Positions 36,589-53,000 of a stretch of 64,000 bases of DNA are shown piece by piece. This DNA comes from Heliocidaris tuberculata. Taxonomy: Eukaryota > Echinodermata > Echinoidea > Camarodonta > Echinometridae. The stretch lies in the NCBI GenBank assembly GCA_025618425.1, contig CM046832.1:64191279-64255278 (forward strand), read 5' to 3'. A model generated the notes under the pieces. It did no database searches. It was not told the DNA's origin and saw only the letters and a program-made list of their open reading frames with translations. A program made the position numbers and the translations under genes. Positions within the stretch are counted from its first letter, which is position 1. Each line of letters begins with the position of its first letter.

Positions 36589-39500
36589 TTATTTTCCATA
36601 TCTCTTGGTGGTGTAGTTGCGAATAAAGTAACCTGGTGTACTCCAGTCGCTTGCAGGGGTAGGTGTCTTGTAATACCTTGACACAGCACTGTTATAAATG
36701 GGTAGGAGTTCTGCAGCCTCACTTGATAGTACCTGTAAGATGAAAAGAAGGATAGTACATGTAAGACCAATGCTATGAGATACATTTTTATTTATCCACA
36801 AAGATAGGTCCAGCCTTCACATTTACAAGACTTTGTGATAATTCAACAAGTATGCCAACTTTGATCTGGTTAGCACAAATACAAAATAATTTGTCATAAA
36901 CCTTCTTCAATAATTGTTATTAAACTCATCATAACCTTCACTTGATAACATAGGGCTTGCAGTGATATTTAATTTTATTTTCTTGAAGATACTTTAAATG
37001 GTTGATAAGTAAGGACATAGGGCATCTGAATTACAGTAGGTTCATTTGTATCAATCCATTTAAAAAATCTTGCATTAAATCATATACAGTGAAAAGCATA
37101 AACATGCATACCTGGGACAATATTCTCATTAATCATTAATGTCAACAGATAATGATTAGGAGAATTTCAAGAGTAATCATAACTATTGTAATTTGCAAAT
37201 GAAAAGTTGTTCCACATGAAAAGAGAGTTGATAAAAAAAAGCTAAAAGTACAGATTTCTGGCCTTCCCACAATTAAGCCTCATTAATTATCAACAAATAT
37301 GTGTAAGGAAAAGCACAAAATCTATCACTTATAGCAAAGCATAATACATTGACTTAATTTGATAGCATCTAAACTATGAAAGGGCCATTTAGCTCATGCT
37401 TTAAAGCCACTGTATATTTTTACAAATCCTTTCAAGTACTAACCTTGAGGTACACTACTGCATCAGTGCCATAGCCATCCATGGAGCTGAGTGTCAGATC
37501 ACCATGGAAATACTTGGCGTACAGTCTTGAGAGAGGTAGACCATATCCATAGCCAGCCTAGATGTAGAGAGAAATCAAGGGTAGGAGGTTTCCATAATTA
37601 ATTATTAAAGCCTGGATGGTGAGCAGGACAATTTGTTTATGTGCCCATAGGTAAGCATTGAAAGAATTTCTAGATCAAAAGATATATTCAGGGGTCTGGG
37701 TGATCGAAGAATAATGCATTTGCAAAATAATAGTGCACGAGCACTAGTAGCACAATGACTTTGTTCAAATTTTAAAAGCTGGGAACTCTTGACCACTGCT
37801 TTAACACAGAGCAAGATACTTAGCATTAACCACTGAATATATTCAAGCATATACCTTATAAGGCATATTGAAATATAAATAACTGCACAACTGGTTTCAT
37901 GTGTGATAGAGACATTAAACAGACTTTTTTTGGGGAAAAGTACAATTTTCAGTACTTTTATTGCATCGGAGCATGGTATAAAATGACAATGACCAATTGC
38001 TAATGACCATGTCATAGTCTACACAGTGAATAGTAAAATAACTTATTAATAGTGGTAGTTCTAGTGATTAAATAACATACCAGAGGTGGTATCGTGCTGA
38101 CACCAGGCTTAGGAGGTGTAGGGGCAGTGGAGTACATGTAGTTGAACAACAGATCAATCTCACTTTTAGGAATTCCGCCTCCTTCATCCGATACCTAGAT
38201 GAGATAAGATAATTGCAACATCAAATGACTATGAGACACATACAAACTAGGATCTGCATTACTATAAGATGCCCTTGCAAGGGAACAGACCCTGTACAGC
38301 TTGATAATATCATCCAATATGAGACTGACGCAATGGAGGTCAAAGTATACACCTGTTTTTTTTCTTCTTTTTTTAAATATAAATCTTTACCTGTCTAATC
38401 CACATAAATACAACGAAAGCCATTTTTATTTATTGTTCAGAGATGCTGATATCCTTTCAAATTAGTTCTAATCTCCTACAAAGCTCTTCAACTAATACTG
38501 TGCATCTGCATCTGTGTAGGTTTATGCACTTTAAGATATAATAATAATACTACTAATAATAGCTGTTTCTTATATAGCGCCTTACCAATTACAATGTAAC
38601 CGGTCAAAGCGCTTACAGCATTATTAACCCGGTCACTGGATTCAATAACTTTGAAATCATAAGTTCCCTGAAGAAATATTTGTTATGACCGATTTAAAAC
38701 ACAAATGGAGGTGTATTTCACTCATCTAAAACTTTGAATGTCATCACACTTATTCCTCATTAAATTAAATTTTACAGATCATGTGAAATGTTCTTTTGAA
38801 TTTAAGTACACAATACTGCAAAATTCTACTCAAGGGCTTTGGAATTTCATTGCTGAATCACTTAAGCATGCATGCATGCATTTTACCTGTACTGAAAAGG
38901 GACAATTTTTTTGTCTTTCTAAATAACTCAACAAACGTCTTATTTCTTACTGAAGGGCATTTCAGTTGTAGAAAGTCACATTTACATACCTTGATGGTAA
39001 CATCTTCCTTTCCCTTAGTGACGAGGATCCCAATGGGAGGATATTCAGAAGCAGAAGGTCCTTTGTGTTCCATCACTGCACGCATCGCATTCTAAACAAC
39101 AATATAAAGGGGGAAAAAACACTGTTACTCAAAAGCACTTTGATCAGAATGCACATACATTTGGATACTTAGAGTTACAAGAATTTGGTCTACTTAAAGC
39201 AGTTTACATGAGTCAGCTGTTCATTTTATTATAGAAATATATATCTACAAAACTAAATCTTTCAGTCTTTGATGAGTTAATAAAGAAGGAAACAGAAACA
39301 GGGAAAGAGACTAAGAGAGAAAAAGAAACAAACAATGAGAATGAGAGAGAGAGAGAGAGAGGGGGGGGGGGGGGAAAAGAAACTAACCTGAACCAATATG
39401 ACAAGGAAACAGAATACTGCCATTATGAGGAGTACACACTTGTCCCCTTATGACAGGACAGGTGGCCTGGGTACTTACCTTTAATAATTCAAACATGATG

Positions 39501-42500
39501 TGATAGAGATGAGAGGGTACATACACCATGCGTATACTGTCACTGCCATCACGAGCTGTACAAAGAAAAGAATTTAAAAGACAGTATGTTATTATAACAC
39601 TCTGCATGCTATGTACTTTATTTCTTAGTTGTCAGTTTGTTTTCAATTCATAAAATGCTTTCCATGTGCCAGAGATGCAATTTTTTGGTATTAGCGCTCT
39701 TACAAAGCAAAGAACAGATGGCACATGAATTTGTTAGAACAATATGTACAGAAAAATCAGTCAAACTCTTTGATTCATTAACAATTTCATAGTTTGTCCA
39801 AAGCCTTTACATAACAATGATAGACTACTTATTATATGATTAAGATTAAAGCATGATCCCCTCTGGAATCTCCAGGCAGTAAAAAGCTAGGCTTTTGTCT
39901 TAAGGTATAGTACAGCCTTGATGATCACGGGCCATACTTTGAACCATGCAAAATTCAGTCCCAACTATCCACATCAAAACATCTCAACATCTCAACATCT
40001 CCTCTGTAAATATAATATGAATCAGTCTCCAGGGTCATTCCCATATGAGGCATAAAATCATCTCATACAGGCTCCAGTGATACAATGAAAACCAGCTCAC
40101 TAGTCTCCGAATGCCAAATTTCATATAATGATGTTGAAGGATTAAAAAAAAAATTGTTGCATACAGGTACTCCACATATCTCATATTATTTCATTAGGGG
40201 ACATTTGTAATCTATTTTACCATCTCAAGGGTAAGAGCCCTTAAAGTGTCAGTATATCACTTCTCCTACCCTTTGAGCACATAAAAGACAGATGACCACA
40301 TACTCACCATCAATCCACCTCACATCAATATCAGGTGAAGCAAGGTAATACTGATCACAGAGGTACTTGGCACTATCATAGGCATCTAATAATAAAGATT
40401 CAATCAAGAAATTATGGATTAATATGATGATGATCATAAATCCAGGTTCCGCCATGTCTCTGTCAACTATTTGAATTTATAGAATATATTGTTATCTAAT
40501 TTTTATTTGTCTTTCAAGAACTTCCATTTTCCCTTCTCAAACTTATGACATTTAGGATAATAGTGATTGGATTATGTAATATAAAGCAAATACTCACTAA
40601 ATTCTGTAATATGAATATGAAATTATGACCAGTGCAAAATGTGACTGATTCATAATACTTAATGCACATTTTTAATTGAATACAGGCCCCAGGACCTACT
40701 TGCCAGTTCCAGGATGAATGGAAAAATAATATCCCATACCTGATTAAATCATAGATTTCCATGCTGATGTTTGTATTAAATTGTTAGCCCTGCTGGAGCG
40801 TGAACATGCCCTAATGTTGAGTAAAATGACACTTTTGACGTTGATCTATGTTAATTATTCATTAAATACCATTACCTATGGGATACAAATTCAAAAATAT
40901 CTTGGGACTTTCCACGTGTATTTCCACTGACAAAGTCTTGAGTGATAAATTTGGAATGAGAGTCATTAAAAATACACAAGTCACAAGAGAAATACTTACC
41001 CCTTATTACAGCTACAATATCACAACTTGGGTCTATACTGCCAACATGGAGTGGATGTGTCTTTGGTGTGTGACCAAACATCAATGCTGAAAGGATAGAA
41101 GGAAAATTAACAGATATCAGGATATGTTGAGCAAAGAAGCCTACATCCACTGACCAATATTAGTGAAGAAAAGTATAGAAAGTAGCAGCTTTCATATCAG
41201 GACATCATGTGCAAGGTAGATTACAAAGAAAGACCTATCTATAAAGACCATATTTAATTGTTTCCCTTGAAAAGTTTGTCATGCTGAAACCTGTATTAAA
41301 GTAAGCAGTATAGCAAGACTACAAGCTACATATCGTCTGATGAAGGTGTTAATTCATATGACTTAACACAGAGTTAATTCATATGACTTAACACAGAGTT
41401 AATGCCCTTTTGGCTCTCAACAGACGATATTCTGTCTCCCTCAAGCACTTTTTATATACAGGTTTAGGTGAATGACACAACTTACTGTGCTGGTTGATAA
41501 GCATCCTGATGCTTATTCTTGAAATATAGAACCTATCCAGGAAATACTGTACATTGTTCTCTTCATGTTGATCTACCCTGTAGCTTTCTCTCATTTCAAG
41601 TATACCCTGCAATATGATAAGAATGACAAGAATTAACAATAAATCTTTACACGTACGCCATACACAATTTCTCTGTGTCTAATTCTCTCTCTCTAATTTT
41701 GATTTGTTTCTGTAATTGTTTTTTTTTTTCTCTGTGTTTCCTCAAGTACACGCGAATCCATTTTGAAATTTGGGGGGGGGGGGGGGGAACATTCGCCTAT
41801 CTTCAAAAAGGTGGGGGGACATGTCCCCCTGTCCCCCCCCCCCAGGATTTGCACCCATGCTCAAGTACCCTGCAACATAATAATTTCAACTATAGCAATA
41901 TATTACTTTTAAAAATTGCAACATATTTAATCTCTCTGCACTTTCTCTTTCAATTTCTTGTCTTTTTGTTTGTCCTATCCTTTGTTTCTCACAGACTTCC
42001 TCCAGTTGCTCTTTTTGACAAGTGAGTACATATCATGTGTCTTTTTTCAAGCTTTTGAAGAACACTTCTTTCAAATAAAATGGTCATTACTTGAAAAAGG
42101 CTTATAACCAAAAGTTTATATATTTTCATCTTCCAACAGTTGATTTATTTACAATTCATCTTTTGGCCATATTTTCATCACTTGATGCAGAAGACTTTTT
42201 CTTATTCCGTTTAAAATAAGATACACAAGTACAAGAGGTTGATAAAGGATTTCAATGTCACATCAAACAAGCAATGGTAATTACTTAAATCTCCCCCAAT
42301 ACTAACAAAAAAGTTTCTCAATGACTCTTTTCTACTGCACTAAAATAACTTCCTGACAGACTGGATTTCTCTCTATGTATAACAAAGATACGACATTTGC
42401 CAACACTTCCACCGAAGTTTGCCACAAAATCATTACATACCTGTGCCATTGTCTCAACAACATTGATGTGCCTGTTCCTTATTGTAGTGAGTTGATCTAT

Positions 42501-42592
42501 GTATCTGAGGTACGAAAGAAAGAAAGAAAGAGGGAGATATTGAAAATATAGTTTTATTCTTCAGAATCAATTTTTAATGCAATATACAAATT

Positions 42593-42625
<33 letters not shown>

Positions 42626-43980
42626 TATATACACATACAAGCCCACAAAAAAGCTTAGTTCCGAAATATCAAGGCATGCAACTTGTCCTGTATAAATATT
42701 CTTACTCTGGACAACTTCAGGCTCTACGAATCACAGTAACTATAAAAACTGTATTACCTTCTCCTTCTGACTTGACTCTTACAGACATTCACTGGAGATT
42801 GCCCAAACACATTGTACGGAATGTAAACAATCATAGTCAATAAATACAACCATGATTTCCGATACCACCCCACCCCATCCCCCCTCGCCTCAGGTAATTC
42901 TAAGAGACATGTACCGTGATAATGTTGCCGTATCGTCCTCTGTCTTTTCTACGTACTCCAGCAATTCTTCAAATGTTTGTTGATACCTGAATTGGAAAGA
43001 AGATACAATAGCAAATCATTAATGTACTATATTATTATCTATTCATCTATTTATCTATTATCTATTTTATCTTATTCATATTTTGACAAAGCATATAACA
43101 TTCTCCTCACTTATGCCTCACTACATTGGGGAGGGGAGGGGGATAAACAGTTTACTCATTTAATGACTCATTTTGTCTTGAACTTGGATTTGAGACAACA
43201 CTTGGTGAGTTCGTACTCTACTTTACTTTTGCTGACTACTATTATCATAATGTAAATGTAGTATATTACTATTTTTCTTTCATACTGTAAGAGAGAATTT
43301 ATGTGATTTGTAAGCTTGAAATCATAATATTGTGGTTATTGTTGTTACCACAGGACACACAGAGAGACACTTCAGCTCATAATGCAATTTATGAAATTAT
43401 CTACATACATTATTATGATTTAAGACATTCACTCTCATTTGCAGAGTCCAAAAGATCTCCTAGAGCTAACCACACAGTTACATGTACAATCAAAGTCAAA
43501 AATTGAATAAAACATTTTAAACAAACTGTCTATTTCAATATTCCTAAGATTTCAGTGAAATTGTTACATAACCATTGATCACCATTATGTTCAATGACCT
43601 TTGCATTTGGAATGCCAAACAGACTACTATGAATTTATTTAGACAATTTTCACCTCATTTTCTAAATCAAGAACATGTCATCATGACAAATAACAATGTT
43701 CAGATGTATCAGCAGTAGCCTGTAAAGAATTCAGGATTCCTGAACAAACAAATAGATCTGTGGATCCAAATGTTTGTCATGCTAACAGAAAACCAGGACA
43801 GACAAGTATTTCTTTTCCAGGGCTCCTTTTAAGCCCAAATTGTTTTTACAGATGGTCTATTTCAAAGTTTCACAGGCTCATTACCTTTACACTTCCTTCC
43901 CTCTATGTCTTCATATTATGTTTTACATGTATGGTAGAAGCTATGATTAGAACAAATTTTCAATATCAACATCTCATGAT

Positions 43981-44016
<36 letters not shown>

Positions 44017-47000
44017 CAGTGTTCCATAAAATAATGCTCATAGAAACAATCTGGTACACATCTGACTAGGAGGGCAAGTCCAAACTATTTTGTCACAAAT
44101 GCTACGGCCTACTGACCACATCCAAGATCTTTAATAGGACATGATGACTGTATAAAGCTGATCTAGTCCTCCTTGAAATTGGATCAGACAAAATAACATT
44201 AAGCCAAATGATATTTTGAATTCATATATGTTCACAATTCCATAATACAATGTCACATAGTACTTGGTAACTGTATGGGACATACCTTGGACATGCCCAG
44301 GAAGGCTACATATTTACTGAAGCCTGAAGGTCATATGAAGGATATGATAAGCATGTACATCAGCAAAAGCTTCTCACCTTCCTCCAAATACAAAGGAGTC
44401 AAGTACTAGGTCAGCAGACTCAAACAAAATACTGCCCTACTTTTACTACCTAGCCTTGATTTCAGTATGGATATATTATATCCATGATTTCAGCCACAAT
44501 GAGGCTTTCATCTAATGATTATGGGAGATGGTTAATATCCTATGTAGTAGTAACCTTCATACTGGTTATAGATAGAGCAACCCATTTTGTTGCTCCGTGA
44601 TAACCCCTTCAGTGCAGAGGACCTACAGTTGTGGGTAACTGGGTACCATCTGAGAAAAGAAGTAATCAATGGTCAATGCTTCACCCAAAAAAGGCTGCTG
44701 GCATATAATTATATCCGTCTCAAACCTGAGGAAGGCTACATAATATAACCCATTTCCACAAAAAGTGTCAAAATCTAAAAAAAAAAAAAAATTACCAGAA
44801 AAGTAAATAAATATACCTCTTCGAACAAATTAATTTGTCTAGTTGATATGTGGGTCCTTAAAACGATAACAAAGCCTGGTTAATCCTGATCAAAATACTT
44901 GACAAAAGAATAGTAATTTGATCATATGGTAAACATAGAAGTGAAGTCTTGTTATCTAAAACTCTAAAGTGCGGATACATGTGTGAGTTAAACTTCCTTT
45001 ATAATGAAGGCCACAGGAATGACAGGATATTGTAACAAACGTTGATAGTTTTGATACATGGAAAACTGGAAATGAAATGATATGCTTAGTGTTCCAAAGT
45101 TTCTTGGTAAAATTATGTAATAGTTCTTTTCATCTCTTGCCACCCTTCAATTCATGTAATCAAGACACAATTGACCAGTTTTTGGAATATTGTATATTGC
45201 GCATATATACATGTACATGTACATGTACTCACATCTGAAATATTTCTAGGCTTACCATGTACATGTAGGTGACATGAGAGAAAGAGTTGAATTACTGTTG
45301 ATATAATGAAGGCGTATTAATTTTGTCCATTTCGAGAACCCTCTAGAGCTACAGTACAATGCACACGCCTACTGCTCACTATTGTTCAATACCAATGGAT
45401 CATTTTGTGCACACAATATACCAATATGTGCAATCTGGGTCAAATTGACCACGCAGCAGGGCGACTTCAGATTATATTTAAATGCCTGCCCCTTCCTCTA
45501 CCCCCAATTTAATTTAACTTACATACATGTACGTCATCAGCAAAGTTGACCTAGCTATTTGTGATAACCCAACGAACAAGGCCAGTTATACAGTAGGCAT
45601 AATGCAAGGTAAACAAAGTGGACCAATCTATTCTAAGAAGATGCAAGTTAGTCTAGTGTTCAGCTCTCTGTCTTCACCTATAAATCATCTCCGAGGTTGA
45701 CTATCTGATGGATCCCAGTTGGAAATGAAATGAGTCTTTGAAAATAGTGACATTACAGGTCAGTCCCTAGGTTTACATAATTAGGCCTAATTGACACACA
45801 CCTATAAAACCCAATTACACTCATACAAATATTTGACTGCTTCTTCTTTACAGAATAGGATTGTACTAGTAAATAAAAAGGTAGATGAGGCTTTTGAAAT
45901 CTTACCATCCTTGTACCATACGGACAGAAGGCATTTGTAGAAGCTTCTCTGGGAGTAAGTTGATCTCTTTCATGATGTTGGCTATCCTGACTGGAAGTTC
46001 TTGCCTGAGAAACATAAATGACTTGGCCGAGTCGACATGTTTACTCTGACCTGTAGTCAAACATTCAAAGAAAAAAAAAAGGATGGATGAAGCATTTATA
46101 AAATTGAAAACAGCTGCAGAACATATGTTTATTTACTGTACTTTAGCCATGATAACATATCTACAGGTATGGCTCCACAAAGTAATGTTCACATACTTTA
46201 CCTTACAATGTACTAAAAATTCTTCCATAATTTGGTTCTTGAAAACTATTTCATAAGGAATGGATTTATGTCCCCAAAAAATTACAAACAGGCCTTGGAA
46301 GAATACCATTTTACCAATAATAATTTCAGTATTCATAAAAAAGTGATAGTCCTAGAACATCTGAAATATTGAAACAAAAAAATAAATACATTAATATCAT
46401 TTTCAAATAAAGCTCTTAAAAGGTGAAATATGTGATTATGTGTATAAGCATCGGGAAGTGTCTTGTGTAATTTATTAAGTTTGCAAAAGGAGGTCAGGTT
46501 TTAAATCTTGAAACATTCTATCATACTTTGCACTTTAAATCTGGAAAGTTTCCATTCTACTTTGCCCTTGCCAGTAGCAACATACATGAACAAAAAACGT
46601 AAAACAAAGGAAATCAGGACAAAGTTCATCAATTGCAAAAGCTGCTAACTAAAATAGATCAATGAACTAGAAGTTTGCATGTACCCCTATGTAAAGAGTG
46701 TTAATTTATATCATCAGTGTCTGTTTACATAATAGAGGCCTAGTAAAATGATACCTAGTTAGTAGTTGCTCATCCAGATGTTTCAAAATTATAGGAGCAT
46801 GTTTCATGCAGCTATTTGATATTTCATATTTTGCCTAAGATAGCTGCTTTATATGCTACATTGTAGTATTAATTCTAACACAAACTTTCTTTACATAAAT
46901 AAAGATTTTATAACTTAATTTCTAGATTTTCAAATTGTTCTTTATTTCATGCTATAACATCAAGTAACAATAGTAAGATTAGCAGAAAAAAGGGACAAGA

Positions 47001-50000
47001 AACTAGGAATCAATTCTAATTGGCTGAATTATATTTAGAAGGCTGATAGTCAGGTGGAAACAACTGAAAATGTTTCAAAAAGATGATAAAGCTCCTAGGT
47101 AAAAACAGAAATGAAAATTTTGTTAACTAGGAGGATGTTTATGAGATGTCAACAGACATTGTAAAAGGCTGACAGTCAGGTGGAAATAACTGAAAATGTT
47201 TGACAAAGATAATAAATCTCCTAGGTAATATATAAACAGAAATGAAAACTTTGTTAACTAGGAGGATGTTTATGAGATGTCAATAGACATTGTAAAATGT
47301 ATTCAAATGCTGGAATTTAATGTTCAATTGTACACTGCATCTTTATGAGATAATATTAGAGTTCATACAAAAACACAATACATACAAATACATGATAAAT
47401 TGATAGAAGAAGAAATAAACATTAAACACACCAGTTTTGTATGCTCTTTATGTGTATTGTAAGTTCATGTGAGGCAGTAAGTTGCAAAGTTCTTGCACGT
47501 AGAATTAAAGTTTAAATCATTTAAATGGGTTCAGGTTAAATAATTCTTTACTAAATCAATGTCTAAAGGAAAAACAAACATTTGCTTCACTAAAGTAGAA
47601 ATGTACTTGGTACTTGGTGGCACATTTTTTATGCAAACAATGAAGGATGAAAGAAGAAGCACTGATGTCTGTTTGTTTTTTTCTCTCACTGTTTATACAA
47701 TAAAACTAAAGTAAACACAGACTGTACATTGCACTGTGTTACACAGATAAAAAATAGTACAAAGGAGAACATGTTTACATAAATTGCATTAAAACGATAC
47801 AAAGATGAACCAATATAGGCAGTTTGAAAAGAGAGAGGACAATGGATCAAAGCTTTGTACATATTTCGCAATGATAGAGGTCCCTGGCACATGCAATAAC
47901 ACGCGACATATTTCTGGCCCTTAAAATAAGACTCACAATTGTACAACGTATAAAGTATATTGACAATGTACGTGTAGTATGTAGATATAGATGTAGGCCT
48001 ACTAAAAAATATTATACATACATGTACATAATGATATTAGAAGTCCGTGTGTTGGCACTGATACAGAAAAGATGAGAAGTAATGCATTTTCAAGTCCAAC
48101 AGTGATGTTTATTAGTACACCAAATTTTTGACGCATGCTCGCATCTTCTTCATGGCTTACATGGATTTGGTGTACTAATAAAACATCACTGTTGGACTTG
48201 AAAATGCATTACTTCTCTACTTTGTCATCTTTTCCATGTAAATATACATCAACTGAAAAATTATGCACTGTACTTCATCAGGGCATCATGTTTAATAAAT
48301 AGCTGAATTTGCTCACAAAGCGTTAATGCACAAAATTACACAGAGTGGAGTGTGGACAGTAATTTAGCTTTGGAAAGATCCAAAAGTGATCTAGAAAACT
48401 AGAATAGAAGTTCTGGTGAAAGGAAAAAAACATGAAAGCAAACAATGTCACAATGAATACCTAAATTTTGCAGAGAGGAAATCTCACTTTTACCATTACA
48501 AATCTAAGATAAGAGTTTTTATTGACTACCTGTAAAAAAAACACTGTACACTGCTTGCATAATTGTGAATGTGTATACTTTTTATTCTTTTGTTTCTAAC
48601 TATGTACAAACCAATAAAATTACCATAAACCAGTGGCACACATGCAAATTTCAAAGTCCAAATTGCGTATTATTTAGATTACATATATTCAGCGCAACTG
48701 TCAAACTATCTTAATTCACTCTTCACAGCATTTGTACACGTGTGATGACTCGTGACTGGTACATATTGACCAAACATCCTACTTTTTACAAAGGCCAACA
48801 TCAGTCTTTCCACATGATCAGCAGGATATTCCGGAGTCTATGTCATTTGACCCTGAAATGTTTTGCTTTTGTACAGCTAATGGCTATGAGCCCTACTAAA
48901 AAAAAAGAAAGAAAACTACTCTCCCTCTCATTTATTTCACTTCCTTGTAAAATTCCCAGTATACACCTACATGTATTATTATAAACATTATAAACATTAC
49001 AATGATGACAAATACTACTTAAAAGGAAGTCCATCCAGGGCTCCAGGCATCAAGTTGATTTGAATAAAAGCAGAAAAATGAAAGGCAGATTTGTGATAGT
49101 TTGCACAAAATATGACAAGAAATAAAAAAGTAATGAATTTTTGAAGTTGTAATCAATCAAACACAAATTGGCAACTCGGTGACGAAACTTGAGAGCTCAT
49201 CACCCAATCGGAGTTGCCAATTCATGTTTGATTGATTATAACTTCAAAACTCATAACTTTCTTATTTCTTATTGGATTTTGCACAAACCTTCATTGATCT
49301 GTTTCTTCAATTTTTCTCCTTCTTTTAAAACCAACTTGACATTAGGGTGGACTTCCCCTTTAAAAGGTAAAATTCCAGTTTTATATGGTTATGAAATTAG
49401 TTAAATTAATGAAATTATCTTAGAATGTCAGAGAAAATTCTTCAAAACATCCCTTAATTTTTAAGAAAAAAAAAAAGAAGATCAAGTTTTAGTTGTGGGG
49501 AAAATCAATGTAGTATCAATGTTCATTTTTCAAAATTCTATTCATAATGCAATACAAGAATCCCTAAAATCTACCAACCTATTCTTTCTTAATCATTTAG
49601 TAATTAGTACTCCAAGCTTACTTTTTATGAAATATGAAAGACAATCATTTATTAGGCCTATTTTTTAAAAAAATTTTTTGCAGATGAGCTCAACTCTCTC
49701 TCTCTCTCTCTCTCTGCTGTCTGAAGAGTTCCTCTGTAAATGTATTTAAAATATTTGATTAAAATTTAGATTAAAATATCCTACCATGTATTTTCAAGTC
49801 TTAGCATTATCAAATCTTAGCCTGTCTACAGAAAGCTCATTCATCACAACATGTGTACTGATCATCTTTGATCTACCTGAGGTAATGAAGGCAGTCACTG
49901 CATGAAAATATACCATGGACATAATGCATCACTGACTGACTAACCTGTCATTAGAGTAAATTAGACAAGTCAATAGAATTGTTGGTAGCAGTGACATGTC

Positions 50001-53000
50001 ATCTGTGACTGTACATCATGTAGCCAATAGCCAATGAGGAGATGAAGGTGCTCTTTTGGATAACTACCCAAACCCCAATATGATGTATGCAATTGTTTTT
50101 ACATGGTATTTCTGGCATCCTGCCCAATGATGGTAGCGACTATCAGAGATTTAAAGGGAAATCCAACCGTAATAGCAAGTTGCTTTGAAAGAAAGAGGAA
50201 AAATCAGAGAAGCAGATTGATGAAAGTTTGTACGAAATCGGACAAGCAATAAGAAAGTTATGAATTTTTGAAAGTTGTAATCACTATACATATGGGAATT
50301 TCAAATTGGCCGAATAGGTAATGTCACTGTGATGTACTGTAGCTGTGGACAACTCCCCCATTCGCTCCAACACACAAAATGACTAAAACGTCACTTTTTT
50401 CAAAATGTATTACTCAGTAGGATCTTTTTCTTTCATGAGGACCTATAACAATATGCTATCTCCAATATATTTTGAGTACTGCCCCGAGGGTAAAAGCGCC
50501 TCAAAGAAATCCGCAAATTAATAATATTTTTGTGTACGACAAATGGGAGAGTTGTCCACAAAAATGTCACAATGGACTCACCAAATTGCCAATTTGAGAT
50601 TCGCATAGATGTAGTGATCTCATTTTTCAAACATCCATAACTTTCTAAGTCCTTGCCCGATTTCTTTCAAACTTTCACCATCCTGTTTTTCTTATTTTTC
50701 TGCTTTCACACAAATCATCTTATTGCTAAGGTTGGATTGCCCTTTAATGCACGAATGAAAAAGATGCCAATCCTTATGGAATGTCAATACGTGCATCTAA
50801 GCAGCACTACATAGCTCCTTAACCTTGACATCAATCAACACCATATGGATATCAAACTATCGTCTATATTACCAGTAGGCATGAGTAGGATTCACTAATC
50901 ATGATTATCGTCACGTTCTAAATGATCTCACCATATCAATTATCCTAAGGAAAATCCTGTTCAGTTGAAATGTCTTTTCAGCTTTGCAAACACAAAAAAA
51001 TGTTACCGAACGGAACCCCTTACTGTCCACTTAAAAATCTAATGAAGAAAATTCAGGGGAAATAATGAATTCTTCAAGACTAGATCATATGTTTTAGAGT
51101 AAGAACTGACTACATAAATACATACAGACACACATCAAATTTGCTAAATCCTAATTATTCCCATACAAATAAACCTGTGTAAGGAAAGACTAATCTGAAA
51201 TTTATACGATTTCTGCCAATGTAACCACTCATGAAATTCTTCTTAAAAGGATTTTGCGATTGGAGAGTTCTGTGGTAATTTGAAAATAAATACTGTACAA
51301 TGTACACTGTACAGTACATGTAGGCCTACATGTATATGTCAACAGTACCACCAAGCAATATTAATTACTACATTTATCTGTACACAAAACGTAGCAATGT
51401 TGTTTACTGCTGGTATACTCTTTCTAGGAAGTGTCATGCACTAGTGCACAGTCAGAGGCACTGTGTATGCAGGGAAATTTCCCTGATGTATGTATCCTTA
51501 TCCTCCCTGGAAAAAGTATGCAGTGACAGTATATACAATGGCCATTCACTGGCTTCATTGTGTTTGTGCATATTTAGATTGGGGGCTTGGCACTCAATAC
51601 TCCTCTCTCATTGGCTGCTTGATGTGGGAGTTGGCAGATGTGTGTCTTCACCAAGGAGAAGGTCACCTTGTCAATGTGTGGACATGTATTTGTACACGTA
51701 TGCATACATGTACCTGTGCATAGACTCACAAGTAAAAATGTGTATGCTTCTGATCCAAGTAAACTTACACTTACATGTACACTATCAGAAATATTATATT
51801 CACATGACCAACATTCACAATCACAAATTACACTACCACTTCTAAATATGACTAAGAGTCAAGTTATTTGGGCAAAATTTGAATGATTCTGAAATCTGAA
51901 CTCCCTGTCAATTAATCATTTGAACAAATTCTTTCAAAGGCAAAAAAATTATGTCAATCTGGCAGACTTCCTGCACTCTGTATTCTGATAATTATACAGA
52001 TTTACAGTAACAAAAAAACAAAAAAAACATAAATATGAAATCATACATGCAGGATAGAGATAATTAGTAAAAAAAAAAAGTAAAGTAAAACAGTCAATGT
52101 CAATGTGCAAATGTGCAAATGTCCCGGGGGGGGGGGGGGGGGGGGGGGGTCTGTCCTCATTGCAAGGGGGGTATCAGGCGTGACCAGAGACTCGCCAAAG
52201 CACCCTAAACAAGTATTAACATGATGCAAAAAATACACCCTAAATAAGTATCATTACGTGTAATTTGCTACCCTAAGTAAGTAATCATTTTTTTGTAAAC
52301 CCCTAAGCAAGTAATAAGCAGTTTTTCCTACCCCTAAGCAAATAACAACAATTTTTTATACCCTAAGCAAGTAAAACCATTTTACTTTCCTTGCATGAGG
52401 CCCTTGATCAGGCAGTCTAAATAATTTGTAAATTCTAACCCGGAAATTCTAATCATGATTACGGAACATTCATGAAACTTCCCTTCACACCGGGACTTCA
52501 CATCAATCAACATCCATTTAATAATTACTCAAAAAAGACAGTTCTTAAGGGCCCGATGTTTTTTTTTGTTGTTTTTTTTGTTGTTGTTGTTGTTTGTTTG
52601 ACGTATGGCCTGGGGATCGGGCTAACTCGGCACTAGGGCGAATTCGGCACTGTGAGGCGACTGTGTTTCAAGAGTTAAGTCCACGCTAACACCGTCTCAA
52701 CACAAGTACTTTGCGATCAATTCAACTCTGTGCGCGATTTCCCCCCAAGGCCGAGTTCGCCCTAGTGCCGAGTTAGCCCACGAATAATGATCCAGTTTAT
52801 GTTGATTTATGCAAAAGAGGCTATGACGTCAGCTTCAGCTAAAAATGGTGATTTTAACTTGTTTTAGTGTTGAATGACCCTAAGTACGTAAGTTGATTTT
52901 TTATGACCCTAAATGCGTAAATCATCACTTTGAAAAAGATACCCTTTTTCTTGATTTTTGGTGATTTTGAGACCCTATTCATGTTACGTACGTAACGTGC

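Noticed and set aside
36586..36594. AATAAA overlapping the PDK stop codon as a poly(A) signal
   Set aside because: Cleavage there would leave almost no 3' UTR; it is more likely chance sequence.
47041..47296. CRISPR-like repeat array
   Set aside because: Only two long tandem units with no spacers, in a eukaryotic intron.
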